From CBDCPI01 sp965220245 (GTDB lineage: Bacteria; Chloroflexota; Dehalococcoidia; Lucifugimonadales; UBA3495): DNA of 64,000 nt. The position numbers were made by a program, and so were the translations under genes. The notes under the pieces were generated by a model, which did not search any database, had not been told where the DNA came from, and was given only the letters and a program-made list of their open reading frames with translations. Positions 34,733 to 43,945 of this stretch are shown here, piece after piece (positions within the stretch are counted from its first letter, which is position 1; each line of letters opens with the position of its first letter). Where the stretch lies: the NCBI GenBank assembly GCA_965220245.1, contig CBDCPI010000011.1, forward strand, positions 372,001 through 436,000, read 5' to 3'.

Positions 34733-35215
34733 ATGGATGGCCTGAACCGACGCATTACGGACGCCGTCTCCGGCCAGACCCAGCCGACGGTCACCGTTTT
34801 ATCATCCTTGCTGGCCGTCGAAGACGAGCTGGGCTATATCCCCAAAGAAGCGGTGCAAGAGGTGGCTGCGTTCACCGGCTCCACCATAAACGATGTGTGG
34901 GCGGTGGCGTCATTCTATCCCAACTTCCGGTTTGAACCACCATGCCAACATCGAGTCGAACTTTGCTGGGGGTCGTCTTGCCACTTGGTGGGCGCCATGC
35001 CCTTGATAGCTACGGTGCTGGACGCCGCCGGACTGGAAGGTGAAGGGGACACTCCGGACGGGATACTGTCAGTGCGGTTGAACACCTGTCTTGGCGCTTG
35101 CGCCCAAGCCCCGGTCATGTCCATTGACCATCAATTGGTGGGCCGGGTCTCCCCCGATGAAGCCCGCTCTCGGGTGGCCGCCCTCGTGGCCGGCCCGCAC
35201 CCCAAGCCCGGGTAA
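34733..35215 (+). CDS. nuoE: NADH dehydrogenase-type 24-kDa subunit (NuoE/HoxE-like)
   Basis: A 160-residue thioredoxin-like [2Fe-2S] protein. Ligands are Cys78 and Cys83 (CWGSSC) and Cys119 and Cys123 (CLGAC), the pattern of NuoE, HoxE and FdsG. ATG 34733 has GGAG upstream. It opens a gene set with NuoF-like, NuoG/FdhA-like and flavin reductase genes but without membrane Nuo subunits, so it belongs to a soluble NAD(P)-linked complex rather than respiratory complex I. Electrons would pass between NADH/FMN on NuoF and this cluster. Confidence 0.9.
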   Translation: MDGLNRRITDAVSGQTQPTVTVLSSLLAVEDELGYIPKEAVQEVAAFTGSTINDVWAVASFYPNFRFEPPCQHRVELCWGSSCHLVGAMPLIATVLDAAGLEGEGDTPDGILSVRLNTCLGACAQAPVMSIDHQLVGRVSPDEARSRVAALVAGPHPKPG

Positions 35216-35512
35216 TAAAGTGGCTAGCGACCAGTGGTTCCTGTGCTGTCTCCGCTTATTACTGATGCGTGAACAATTACCTAGACCAGTCCTCGTCTCC
35301 TGAGCTTGTCGAAGGGCTGGCCTTGAGCCGGAATTCAGAAATTCTGAGGACAAAGAACCCTTCGACAAGCTCAGGACAGGCTTAGCTGGCGGAGAACGGT
35401 CCTAGATTCCGGCCTTCGCCGGAATGACAGGGTAGGGGACAGTTTAGAAACTTATTCACGTATCAGTAAAATGATTGTCCCACAGCGCTATTGGGTTGGG
35501 TGAAAACATACG
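35216..35512. repeat. Repeat-filled spacer between nuoE and nuoF
   Basis: Contains a partial CAGTGG arm (35220-35237) and an inverted pair of CCTGAGCTTGTCGAAGGG (35302-35319) and CCCTTCGACAAGCTCAGG (35358-35375). A GATTCCGGCCTTCGCCGGAATGACAGG palindrome follows at about 35404-35431. No coding frame is seen. These units match parts of MITE 1 and of the T-box insertion. Confidence 0.65.
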
Positions 35513-37261
35513 ATGCCCCGCAGTTTTCAAGAAATCGCCGCTGACGCCGACACCCGCTGGCAAGAACTGGCCGCTGGCGGCCGCGCTTGGATTAGGGTCG
35601 GCAGCGCTATGTGCGGCAAGGCGGCCGGCTGTGATGCGGTCACGGCCGCCTTGGACAGTGCCTTGGCAGAACACGGCATAGCCGCCCAGGTTAGCCAGGT
35701 GGGTTGCTTGGGGCTTTGCTTTGCTGAGCCGCTGGTGGACGTGCAAACGCCCGGGGGACCCAGGATTTTTTACCGGAACGTAACTCCCGACACTGCCCGG
35801 CAAATAGTCGCCTCTCATGTGGCCGAGGGCGCTCCGGTGGCAGACTTGGCCCTTGGCTATCTCGGAGAGGCCGATGCTGTCAATGGATACCAAGGGGGAG
35901 ACCAAGGGCCGGCCTCGAACATTCCCGATTTAAACCAGCACCCCATGCGGGCCTTGGAAACTAGGATTGCACTCCGGAATGCTGGCACCATCGACCCTTT
36001 GGACATCTATCAATACATCGCCAACGGCGGCTACCGGGCCTTGGAAAAGGCCCTGACGGAGATGACACCCCAAGAAACCCTAGACCAAGTGGCCGGTTCC
36101 GGTCTGCGCGGCCGCGGCGGCGCCGCTTTCTCCACCGGCACCAAGTGGCGGTTTCTGGCCGGGTCCAACGCTGCCGAGAAGTACATTCTTTGCAACTGCG
36201 AGGAAGGCGACCCCGGCGCTTTCAACGATAAAGCGATCCTGGAAAGCGACCCGCACACCTTGGTTGAGGGGATCATCCTGGCCGGTTACGCCACTGGCGC
36301 CAACTATGGTTATATCTTCATCCGCCATGGGCACGACGGCCCCATCGATAGGTGCCGCGCCGCGGTGCGCCAAGCCCAAGAACTGGGCCTACTGGGCCCC
36401 AACATCCTTGGCTCGGACTTCAGTTTCCAGGTAGAGGTCGCTTTGACCGGCGATTCCTACGTCGCCGGGGAAGAAAGCGGCCTGATGGAGGCCATCGAGG
36501 GTAAGCGGGCCATGCCGCGGTTTAGGCCCCCCTTTCCGGCCCAGTCCGGCCTCTTCGGTAAGCCAACCAACATCAACAACGTCAAGACCTTGGCCTACGT
36601 CCCGGAGATTGTATCCCGGGGCGGCGAGTGGTTTGCTGGCATCGGCCACGAGCAGAGCACCGGCACCGCTATCCTGTGCCTCTCGGGCGCCCTCAACTAC
36701 ACCGGTATGCTGGAGGTGCCTCTGGGCACCAATCTGAAAGACGTGCTCTACCAAGCCGGCGGCGGAGTCCCCGGCGGCAAGGAATTGAAACTGGTGCAGA
36801 CCGGAGGGCCGTTGGGCGGCGTCTTGGGCGCGGATAGCGTGGACATAGTCTTGGACTTCGAGGTGTTGCGAAACGCCGGGGCCATCCTGGGTTCCGGCGG
36901 CATCATCGCCGCCGACGAAGACACTTGTGTGGTCGATCTCACCCGCGCTTTAATTGCTTTTTGCCAGTTCGAGTCGTGCGGCAAATGCTTTCCCTGCCGC
37001 ATGGGAATGAGCCACTTGTTGGAAGTCTTGGAACGTATCTGCCGCTTGGAAGGAGTCCCCGAAGACTTGCAGCTAATGCGCCAGGTTGGAGAAAACATGC
37101 AAGCCGGGTCCCTCTGCGGCCACGGCCAGTTGGGGTTCAATCCGGTGGCTTCGGCCCTGCGCCACTTCGGCGGTGAGTTTGAGACTCACATTTTGGACCG
37201 GAAGTGCCCCACGGGGCGCTGCTTAGGCCCCAGATTCTCGCCAACCCTGGGCCGAAGGTAA
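35513..37261 (+). CDS. nuoF: NADH-binding flavoprotein NuoF/HoxF-like
   Basis: A 582-residue protein. The N-terminal thioredoxin-like part (to about residue 110) has cysteines in SAMCGKAAGC and CLGLC, as in HoxF/FdsB fusions. The central domain binds NADH and FMN (GRGGAAFSTGTKW, then GEESGLMEAIEG). An SLBB domain follows, and the C-terminal [4Fe-4S] helix has CGKCFPCRMG plus a later cysteine in SLCGHG. It should oxidise or reduce NAD(H) and pass electrons to the NuoE and NuoG-like subunits. The ATG at 35513 has no strong ribosome site. Close homologues occur in soluble formate dehydrogenases and bifurcating hydrogenases. Confidence 0.92.
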   Translation: MPRSFQEIAADADTRWQELAAGGRAWIRVGSAMCGKAAGCDAVTAALDSALAEHGIAAQVSQVGCLGLCFAEPLVDVQTPGGPRIFYRNVTPDTARQIVASHVAEGAPVADLALGYLGEADAVNGYQGGDQGPASNIPDLNQHPMRALETRIALRNAGTIDPLDIYQYIANGGYRALEKALTEMTPQETLDQVAGSGLRGRGGAAFSTGTKWRFLAGSNAAEKYILCNCEEGDPGAFNDKAILESDPHTLVEGIILAGYATGANYGYIFIRHGHDGPIDRCRAAVRQAQELGLLGPNILGSDFSFQVEVALTGDSYVAGEESGLMEAIEGKRAMPRFRPPFPAQSGLFGKPTNINNVKTLAYVPEIVSRGGEWFAGIGHEQSTGTAILCLSGALNYTGMLEVPLGTNLKDVLYQAGGGVPGGKELKLVQTGGPLGGVLGADSVDIVLDFEVLRNAGAILGSGGIIAADEDTCVVDLTRALIAFCQFESCGKCFPCRMGMSHLLEVLERICRLEGVPEDLQLMRQVGENMQAGSLCGHGQLGFNPVASALRHFGGEFETHILDRKCPTGRCLGPRFSPTLGRR

Positions 37262-37312
37262 CCAAGACCAGTGGCTAGTGGTCAGTGACTAGCCACTAAC
37301 CACTCGAAGGCG
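37262..37312. repeat. Short arm-only repeat between nuoF and nuoG-like gene
   Basis: CAGTGGCTAGTGGTCAGTG followed directly by its mirror complement TGACTAGCCACTAACCACT, without the core hairpin. It fills the spacer upstream of the next gene. Confidence 0.7.
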
Positions 37313-37323
37313 GAGCAAGAATA

Positions 37324-40185
37324 ATGGCCGATGAAATAACCATAAGCTTTGATGGTGTGGAGGTTAAGACCCAGCCCGGTAAAATGGTCTTGGAAGCCGC
37401 CATCGAGTCTGGCGTTTTTATCCCTTACTTGTGCTACCACCCAGGCATGAAGACCTTTGCCGCTTGCCGCATGTGCGTGGTTGGCGTGGAAGGCGGCCGC
37501 GGTTTCCCGGCCTCTTGCGCCTTGCCGGTGCAGGACGGCATGAAGGTCCGCAACGAGGCCGACGACGTGCAAGCGCTAAGGCGCTCGGTGATGGAGATGC
37601 TGGTGGCCGAGCACCCCAACGGCTGCCTTACTTGTCACCGCATCGATCTTTGCGGGCCCACCGACGTTTGCTTGCGCCACGTATCAGTCAATGACCGTTG
37701 CGTCACTTGTCCGAAGAACGAGCGCTGCGAGCTAAAAGACACCGTCCGCTACTTGGGCGTCGGCTTGGAGTCGCCTTTAGAGTACAAATACCGGAACATA
37801 CCCTTGGAATTGGGCGACCCCTTTTATGACCGGGACTACAATCTCTGCATCGTTTGCGGTCGGTGTGTCCGCGCCTGCGAGGAACTGCGCGGGGACGATG
37901 CCATCTGCTTCGTGGACCGAGGCGGCGCGGCCCTGGTGGGCACCTCCTTTGGCACCTCGCTCTTGGAGTCCGGTTGCGAGTTCTGCGGCGCCTGCATCGA
38001 CGTTTGTCCCGTGGGGGCGCTGGTCGAGACCGACCACAAGTGGGACAAGCCCGCCCGCACCCAGCGGGTCGTTTGCCCCCACTGCCCGGTGGGCTGCCAG
38101 CTCAACCTGGAGGTGAGCGGCTCGGACCGCTACATCCGCGCGGTGCCCGAATTGAACGCACCGGCCAACCGGGGTCAAGCCTGCTTCCGGGGTAAGTTCG
38201 GTCTGGAGTTCATCAACGGCAAGGGCCGGCTGCAAACGCCCTTGGTGCGCCGCGACGGAGTGCTTCAGGAGTCAACTTGGGAAGAGGCCCTAGACTACGT
38301 TTCCGCCAGGCTGGCCCAATACCGGGGCGAGGAGTTTGCCTTACTCACGGCCCCCGACAGCACCAATGAGGAGCAGTATCTGGCCCAGAAATTCGCCCGC
38401 GTAGTCATGCAGTCCAACAACATCGACCAAACATCGAATCTACAGCCGGAGTTGGTCCTGGGGTTGGAACGGTCGTTGGGTTACGCGGCGGCTACCAACC
38501 CGATTTGGGACTTGGAAAACTCCGGCTGTATCTTGGTGTTCAACTCCAACCTGACCGAAGAACATAATGTGGTCGGGGTGCCGATCAAACGGGCGGCTAA
38601 GAAGTCCACCGACTTGGTGGTGATAGACTCCCGGGAGGTCGAGTTGACCCGGTATGCCAAGGTCTGGCTCCGCCCGGCGCCCGGCGCCGAGCTTTTGTTG
38701 CTGGGCGGTATATTGAGAGCGTTGATAGACCAGGGTCTGGAGAAGGCTGAGTGGCTGGAGGAGAATTGCGAGAGCCCGGCGACGCTTCTCTATGCCCTCA
38801 GAAGCCTGGACCTAGACCAGATTTCCCGGGAAACCGGTGTATCTACCGCGGACATCACCGAGGCCGCCCGGCTTTACGGCCAAGCCGAGTCGGCGGCACT
38901 GGTGTACGCGCTGGATAACATTCCCGCCCAGATACAAAGGGACTGCGTTAGGGCGCTCATAAATCTCACCCTGGTGACAGGCAATTTGGGCAAGCCGGGC
39001 TCAGGGCTGTACCCCATGCGTCAGGGGGCCAACGAGCAGGGCGCTTGGGACATGGGCTGCCTGCCCGACCGGCTGCCGGGTTACGGCAAGGTGGGCGATG
39101 ATGAGGACCGCCAAAGGTTCGAGTCGGCTTGGGGAAGTCCGCTGCCCGCCGCGCCGGGGCAAGGCGTCGCCGACGCCTTGCAGGGCGCGATGGACGGCCG
39201 GATAAAAGCGATGCTTCTGGTCGGCGATAGCATCAACTTCGAAAACGGCCTCTTGGGCGACGGGCTAGCCGCTTTGGCGGCCCCGGAATTCTTGGTGGTG
39301 CTGGACACCTTCCTGTCGGCCCCGGCCCAACAGGCCGAAGTAGTGTTGCCCCGCTCCACCTTTGCCGAGAAAGAAGGCACCTTCACCAACTTGGAGCGCC
39401 GTATCCAGCGGTCCTCCCCGGTTTGGGAGAACAACCCGGCCCTGATTGAGAAGGGGCCGCGGCCGGAAGGCTGGGTCATTGGCCAGTTGGGGCAACGGAT
39501 GGCGGCCCAGGGCTTCCATCACGGGTCTGCCGCCGAAGTCATGGAGGAGATCGCCAGCTTGGCGCCCCAATACGCCGGGGTCTCCTACCGGCGTTTGGAA
39601 CGGGAGGGTGGGCTGGTATTACGGACCAGGTTGGACAGCCCGCAGCCTACCCAGGTCTTGTATTCCAGCAAGGAACACCGGGGGATCCAGTGGCCTTGCC
39701 CGGCCCAAGACGCCCCCGGGACAGCTACGTTGTACTCCAGCGGCTTCCCCCGTATTCCTGACTTAGCTGGAAAAGCCGAGGTAGAAACACCCCAGTTCCG
39801 GGTTGCCGAGCAGACGGCGGACCCGGACTATCCTTGGTGGCTGGTGCCGGGCCGGGTGTTGCAGCAACTGGGCCGGGACTTTCAGGTGGTCAAGGGAAAG
39901 CGCAACCAGATCGTTCGGGAAGAGCTAGTGGAGCTTAACCCCGGCGACGCGGCGTCCTGGCAAATCCAGGAAGGCGACGAAGTGGAAGTCCTGACCAGAG
40001 GAAGCCGCTTGATGGGCCGCGCCCGGATCGGGGCCTCGGTGCCGCCCGGTGTTATCGCGACGACCTCGTTGTTCGGCCAGTTGGCTTCCAACCTGGAGGC
40101 CAGCCAGGATATGGTCCCGGCCTCCAGGTTGCCGGGGCTGCCCATCCGTGCAGCCCGCATCCAAAAGATAGCGGCCGGTGGCTAG
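37324..40185 (+). CDS. NuoG/FdhA-like molybdopterin oxidoreductase subunit
   Basis: A 953-residue iron-sulfur protein. In order: [2Fe-2S] ferredoxin domain (Cys37, 48, 51, 65); a His/Cys-ligated cluster region (CLTCHRIDLCGPTDVC); two [4Fe-4S] motifs (CIVCGRC and CEFCGACIDVCP, around residues 178-230); a further CPHCPVGC cluster; then a molybdopterin-type domain and a C-terminal dinucleotide-binding domain. In formate dehydrogenases a catalytic Cys or Sec follows NNIDxxxxL. Here that stretch reads NNIDQTSNLQPEL, with Gln in its place, so formate oxidation is doubtful. It more likely acts as an electron-transfer NuoG-type subunit or on an unknown substrate. Confidence 0.88.
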   Translation: MADEITISFDGVEVKTQPGKMVLEAAIESGVFIPYLCYHPGMKTFAACRMCVVGVEGGRGFPASCALPVQDGMKVRNEADDVQALRRSVMEMLVAEHPNGCLTCHRIDLCGPTDVCLRHVSVNDRCVTCPKNERCELKDTVRYLGVGLESPLEYKYRNIPLELGDPFYDRDYNLCIVCGRCVRACEELRGDDAICFVDRGGAALVGTSFGTSLLESGCEFCGACIDVCPVGALVETDHKWDKPARTQRVVCPHCPVGCQLNLEVSGSDRYIRAVPELNAPANRGQACFRGKFGLEFINGKGRLQTPLVRRDGVLQESTWEEALDYVSARLAQYRGEEFALLTAPDSTNEEQYLAQKFARVVMQSNNIDQTSNLQPELVLGLERSLGYAAATNPIWDLENSGCILVFNSNLTEEHNVVGVPIKRAAKKSTDLVVIDSREVELTRYAKVWLRPAPGAELLLLGGILRALIDQGLEKAEWLEENCESPATLLYALRSLDLDQISRETGVSTADITEAARLYGQAESAALVYALDNIPAQIQRDCVRALINLTLVTGNLGKPGSGLYPMRQGANEQGAWDMGCLPDRLPGYGKVGDDEDRQRFESAWGSPLPAAPGQGVADALQGAMDGRIKAMLLVGDSINFENGLLGDGLAALAAPEFLVVLDTFLSAPAQQAEVVLPRSTFAEKEGTFTNLERRIQRSSPVWENNPALIEKGPRPEGWVIGQLGQRMAAQGFHHGSAAEVMEEIASLAPQYAGVSYRRLEREGGLVLRTRLDSPQPTQVLYSSKEHRGIQWPCPAQDAPGTATLYSSGFPRIPDLAGKAEVETPQFRVAEQTADPDYPWWLVPGRVLQQLGRDFQVVKGKRNQIVREELVELNPGDAASWQIQEGDEVEVLTRGSRLMGRARIGASVPPGVIATTSLFGQLASNLEASQDMVPASRLPGLPIRAARIQKIAAGG

Positions 40186-40216
40186 TGGACAGTGATCACT
40201 GGCCACTGAACACTAG
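40178..40216. repeat. Arm-only repeat after nuoG-like gene
   Basis: GGTGGCTAGTGGACAGTG then ATCACTGGCCACTGAACACT, complementary halves without a core. The stop codon TAG of the upstream gene lies inside the left arm. Confidence 0.65.
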
Positions 40217-40237
40217 ATTAAAGGACAAGGTGCGAGC

Positions 40238-41017
40238 ATGGTGGAAGACCTGCGGCCTAACTTCACTGGGGCCAGACTGAAGACTCCGAGGGCCCAGCCC
40301 AACCCCGGCTGGTCTAAAGCCGTCTTGACCGAGCGCCGGGATGTCACCGAAGACCTCTGGGTTATTAGACTGGAGCCGGAGGAAGGGCCGTTCCGGTTCA
40401 AGCCCGGACAGTATTGTACCCTTGGGCTCAACGGCATTGAGCGGGCCTACTCCATTGCCTCAGCGCCCCACGAGCCCTTTTTGGAGATCTTCGTGGAATT
40501 GGTCCCCGACGGTGAACTGACCCCCTTGATGCACAAGATGGAAATTGGCGACGCTATGTCCATCCGGCCCCGGCCCAAAGGGCTGTTTACTTTGGAAGAA
40601 CGGGTGCATCATCACTTCATGGTGGCTACGGTTACCGGGGTGGCCCCCTCAATAAGTATGCTTCGCAGTTTTCACATGGAAGGGCTGCAAGGGCACCGCT
40701 TCTATGTATTATTGGGAGCCAGCTACCAAGACGAGTTGACCTACGGCCAAGAACTGAGTGACTTGGCCATCACCCACCCGGAGCTTTTGGAGTTCGTCCC
40801 TACCGTGAGCCGTCCCAACGAGGAACGCAACGCGGGATGGCAAGGCGCCAAGGGACGGGTGAATGCCATTGTTGATGAGTACCTGGAAAAGTTCGACCTG
40901 CCTCAGGATGACACCATGGTCTACACTTGCGGCCACCCCGGGATGATCGAAGACGTGCGGCGCCGGGTGGTGCCGGAAGGTTGGATGTTCAAGGAAGAGC
41001 GGTTCTGGAAAGAATAA
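40238..41017 (+). CDS. Ferredoxin-NADP reductase-like flavoprotein
   Basis: A 259-residue FAD/NAD(P)-binding oxidoreductase. The FAD-binding RAYSIAS motif is near residue 70, the pyrophosphate-binding GVAPSISML is near residue 135, and the C-terminal CGHPGMIED marks the NAD(P) side. The family includes flavodoxin/ferredoxin-NADP reductases (Fpr). Its position right after nuoEFG-like genes suggests it couples that soluble complex to NADP(H) or ferredoxin. It has no iron-sulfur domain of its own. The start ATG has AAGGACAAGG about 10 bases upstream. Confidence 0.88.
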   Translation: MVEDLRPNFTGARLKTPRAQPNPGWSKAVLTERRDVTEDLWVIRLEPEEGPFRFKPGQYCTLGLNGIERAYSIASAPHEPFLEIFVELVPDGELTPLMHKMEIGDAMSIRPRPKGLFTLEERVHHHFMVATVTGVAPSISMLRSFHMEGLQGHRFYVLLGASYQDELTYGQELSDLAITHPELLEFVPTVSRPNEERNAGWQGAKGRVNAIVDEYLEKFDLPQDDTMVYTCGHPGMIEDVRRRVVPEGWMFKEERFWKE

Positions 41018-41021
41018 CGAG

Positions 41022-41085
41022 TGATCAGTGGATAGTGGCGGTGGGCCTGATCACTGACCACCGGAAACTGGCTACTAGAAACTGG
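41022..41085. repeat. Decayed arm repeat before mutS
   Basis: AGTGATCAGTGGATAGTGG followed after a GTGGGCCT centre by GATCACTGACCACC. The remainder (AACTGGCTACTAGAAACTGG) is related. It ends three bases before the mutS start and probably includes the leader of the mutS mRNA. Confidence 0.6.
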
Positions 41086-41087
41086 CA

Positions 41088-43844
41088 ATGACGCCGATTC
41101 GCCGTCAGTACCTAAAGATCAAACACTCCTACCCCGATGCCATCGTCCTATTTAGGTTGGGCGATTTCTACGAGACTTTTGACGACGACGCCCGCCTCGC
41201 TTCCCAAGAGCTGGAAATCACCCTCACTTCCCGGAACATGGGGAAGGACCAGCGGGTCCCCATGGCCGGAGTCCCGGCCCACTCCTTGGAAAACTACTTG
41301 GCCCGCCTGGTAAAGAAGGGACACCAAGTGGCGATCTGCGAGCAGCTCACCCACCCCTCCGCCTCCCGGGGCTTGGTGGAACGGGATGTAGTCCGGGTGG
41401 TGACTCCCGGTACGGTCTTAGAGTCGGGGCTGCTGGACCAAGTAACCAACAACTTCCTGGCCGCCGTCGTTTTCTCTGACAGGGCGCCTGGCCGCTGTCT
41501 TTTTTCTGACGGGGGCGGAGACCAACCTGCCGGAGGCCAAGCCGGGCTGGCCTACGTTGACATCAGCACCGGAGCCTTCGCGGCGGTCCAATTGGACATC
41601 TCTCAACTGGGCCTGGAATTAGAGCGCATTTCTCCGACCGAAGTATTGGTCCCCAGGGACTCGGACCCGCCTCTGGCGGACCCTGAGAGCTTGGGGGAGG
41701 CGCCGCCGTGGCTGCCTCCCAGTCCCGCCGGGCAGGTACGCCGGGTCACCCAAGTTGACCCGGCAGTATTCGACGGTGACGCGGCCCGCCAAGCCCTATT
41801 GTCCCACTACGAAATATTGTCCTTGGAGTCCTTTGGCGTCGAGGGGATGCCCTTGGCTGTTTGCGCGGCGGGGGCCGTGATTGACTACCTTGCCGCCACC
41901 CAGAAGACCGGGAAACCCCAACTGTCCAACTTAGCTGCCTACTCCACCGCCAAGTTCATGAGCCTGGATTCCCAGACCCGCCGCAACCTGGAGCTGTTTT
42001 CCGGTGGTGGCAACGCGAGTAAAGACTTCTCCTTGCGGGCCACCCTCGACCTCACCAAGACCGCGATGGGCGGGCGTCTGCTGCGCCAGTGGTTAGGGCA
42101 ACCGTTGTTGGACTTGCCCAAGTTGGAGCAGCGATTGGACGCGGTCAGCTACTTTTTCGGCGACGGTTTCCGCCGGGCCAAGGTATCGGTCCTCTTGTCG
42201 CGCATTCCCGACTTGGAGCGCATCCAAGGCCGGGTGAGCGCCGGAGTCGTGCCCCCCCGGGAGCTTAAGTCGCTACAGGCGGGGCTGGAGGCGCTGCCGG
42301 GACTGATGGAGGAACTGGGAGGATTTTCCGCCGGGTCGGATGAGCCGGTCGGCCCCCAGGCCGAGGTCAGGCAACTGGGCGGAAACGAACCCGTGGCTTG
42401 GTTGGCCGGGCAACTGGCACCGTTGCCGGACTTGGTGCAGTTGATCGATGGGGCGATTGCCCAGGAGCCAGCTGGTGAGGTGGGCGAGGGTAACGTAATT
42501 CGCGACGGCTTCTCGGCAGAGTTGGACGAGCTTAAGCGGGCCTCCCGGGACGCTAGGGGTTTTATCGCCGGGTTGGAACAGAAGGAACGGGACCGCACCG
42601 GGATAAGAAATTTGCGGGTCGGTTACAACCAGGTTTTCGGCTACTACATCGAGGTCACCAAGTCCAGCGCGTCTCTGGTGCCCGACGACTACATTCGCCG
42701 CCAGACCTTGGTCAACGCCGAGCGGTACATCATCCCCGAGCTTAAGGAGTACGAATCGTTGGTATTGAACGCCCGGGAACGGTTGGAAGAGTTGGAGCAG
42801 GCCATCTACCGGCAGGTCTGCCGCCAAATCGCCGCCGCGTCTCCGGCGGTCGCCAAGCGGGCCGCGGCGGTGGCCCAAGTCGATGTGTTCACCAGCCTGG
42901 CCGAGGTGGCGGTCCGCAACAACTACGTCCGGCCCCAGCTAAGTTACGGCGGCGGCATTGACATAACCGCGGGCCGACACCCGGTGGTGGAGCAGGCTTT
43001 GGACCCCGGCGCTTTCGTTCCCAACGACGTCTACCTGTCCACCGAGGACGCCAGGGTGGCAGTGCTGACCGGTCCCAACATGGCGGGGAAGTCCACCTTC
43101 ATCCGCCAAGTGGCCCTGATTATCTTGATGGCCCAAATCGGCAGCTACGTTCCGGCTACGCAAGCCAAGATCGGGCTGGTGGACCGGGTCTTCACCCGGG
43201 TCGGGCTGCACGACGACCTGGCCGCCGGTCAGTCCACCTTCATGGTGGAGATGGTCGAAACCGCGGCAATCCTGAACCAGGCCACCAGTCGTTCTTTGGT
43301 AATTCTCGATGAGATAGGCCGGGGCACCAGCACTTACGACGGCTTGTCCATCGCCAGATCGGTGGTCGAGCACCTGCACAACGACAGCCGCTTGGGGTGC
43401 AAGACCCTGTTCGCCACCCACTATCACGAGTTGACCGAACTGGCCCGTACCCTCCCCGGGGTTCGCAATCTCAACGTTGCGGTTGCCGAGGAGGCCGGTC
43501 GAGTGGTCTTTCTGCACCGTATCGTGCCCGGCGGCGCGGATAAGAGCTACGGGGTGCACGTGGCCCAGTTGGCCGGTCTGCCCCGGGGCGTCATTAACCG
43601 GGCTTGGGAGGTGTTGGACGATCTGGAGCGCGGGGCTAGCGCCGGAAAGAAAACGGGAAGCCGGCGCTCCCGCCCTTCGACCAGATCAGGAGACCCGGCG
43701 CGGCAGATGCCTTTGTTTAGCCCGGACCAACCTTTGGCGGAGGAGATCCGAGGATTGGACATTCCAAACCTTACCCCGCTGGAAGCGATAAACATTCTGT
43801 ACGATCTACAGCGAAAAGCTCACGACGGGGGCGAGGCCCTATAG
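41088..43844 (+). CDS. mutS: DNA mismatch repair protein MutS
   Basis: A 918-residue MutS1 protein. The mismatch-contacting motif is FRLGDFYETF (Phe-x-Glu, near residue 21-30). Connector, lever and clamp domains follow. The ATPase has Walker A GPNMAGKST (about residue 663), Walker B VILDEIGRGTS, and the THYHEL switch. It recognises mispaired bases and recruits MutL. ATG 41088 is used; the short N-terminus (MTPIRRQYLKIK) is family-typical. It starts a cluster mutS, ArsC-like selenoprotein, HAD-like protein, mutL, all in one direction. Confidence 0.97.
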   Translation: MTPIRRQYLKIKHSYPDAIVLFRLGDFYETFDDDARLASQELEITLTSRNMGKDQRVPMAGVPAHSLENYLARLVKKGHQVAICEQLTHPSASRGLVERDVVRVVTPGTVLESGLLDQVTNNFLAAVVFSDRAPGRCLFSDGGGDQPAGGQAGLAYVDISTGAFAAVQLDISQLGLELERISPTEVLVPRDSDPPLADPESLGEAPPWLPPSPAGQVRRVTQVDPAVFDGDAARQALLSHYEILSLESFGVEGMPLAVCAAGAVIDYLAATQKTGKPQLSNLAAYSTAKFMSLDSQTRRNLELFSGGGNASKDFSLRATLDLTKTAMGGRLLRQWLGQPLLDLPKLEQRLDAVSYFFGDGFRRAKVSVLLSRIPDLERIQGRVSAGVVPPRELKSLQAGLEALPGLMEELGGFSAGSDEPVGPQAEVRQLGGNEPVAWLAGQLAPLPDLVQLIDGAIAQEPAGEVGEGNVIRDGFSAELDELKRASRDARGFIAGLEQKERDRTGIRNLRVGYNQVFGYYIEVTKSSASLVPDDYIRRQTLVNAERYIIPELKEYESLVLNARERLEELEQAIYRQVCRQIAAASPAVAKRAAAVAQVDVFTSLAEVAVRNNYVRPQLSYGGGIDITAGRHPVVEQALDPGAFVPNDVYLSTEDARVAVLTGPNMAGKSTFIRQVALIILMAQIGSYVPATQAKIGLVDRVFTRVGLHDDLAAGQSTFMVEMVETAAILNQATSRSLVILDEIGRGTSTYDGLSIARSVVEHLHNDSRLGCKTLFATHYHELTELARTLPGVRNLNVAVAEEAGRVVFLHRIVPGGADKSYGVHVAQLAGLPRGVINRAWEVLDDLERGASAGKKTGSRRSRPSTRSGDPARQMPLFSPDQPLAEEIRGLDIPNLTPLEAINILYDLQRKAHDGGEAL

Positions 43845-43945
43845 ATACCAGTGAACAGTAGCTAGTGGACAGTGGTCAGTAAGGCTGGCGCCCCTTAGAA
43901 TAGGCGCAACACATCCTGTCCCCATCCGGCGACCCAGGAGGTGTC
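43845..43945. repeat. Spacer with single CAGTGG arm
   Basis: ACCAGTGAACAGTAGCTAGTGGACAGTGGTCAGTAA at 43849-43883 is a left arm without a matching right arm. The remaining 60 bases hold the ribosome site of the ArsC-like gene (GGAGG at 43937-43941) and no other feature. Confidence 0.6.

Noticed and set aside
37324..40185. Formate dehydrogenase alpha subunit
   Set aside because: The catalytic Cys/Sec position is Gln, so the gene was called NuoG/FdhA-like without a formate assignment.
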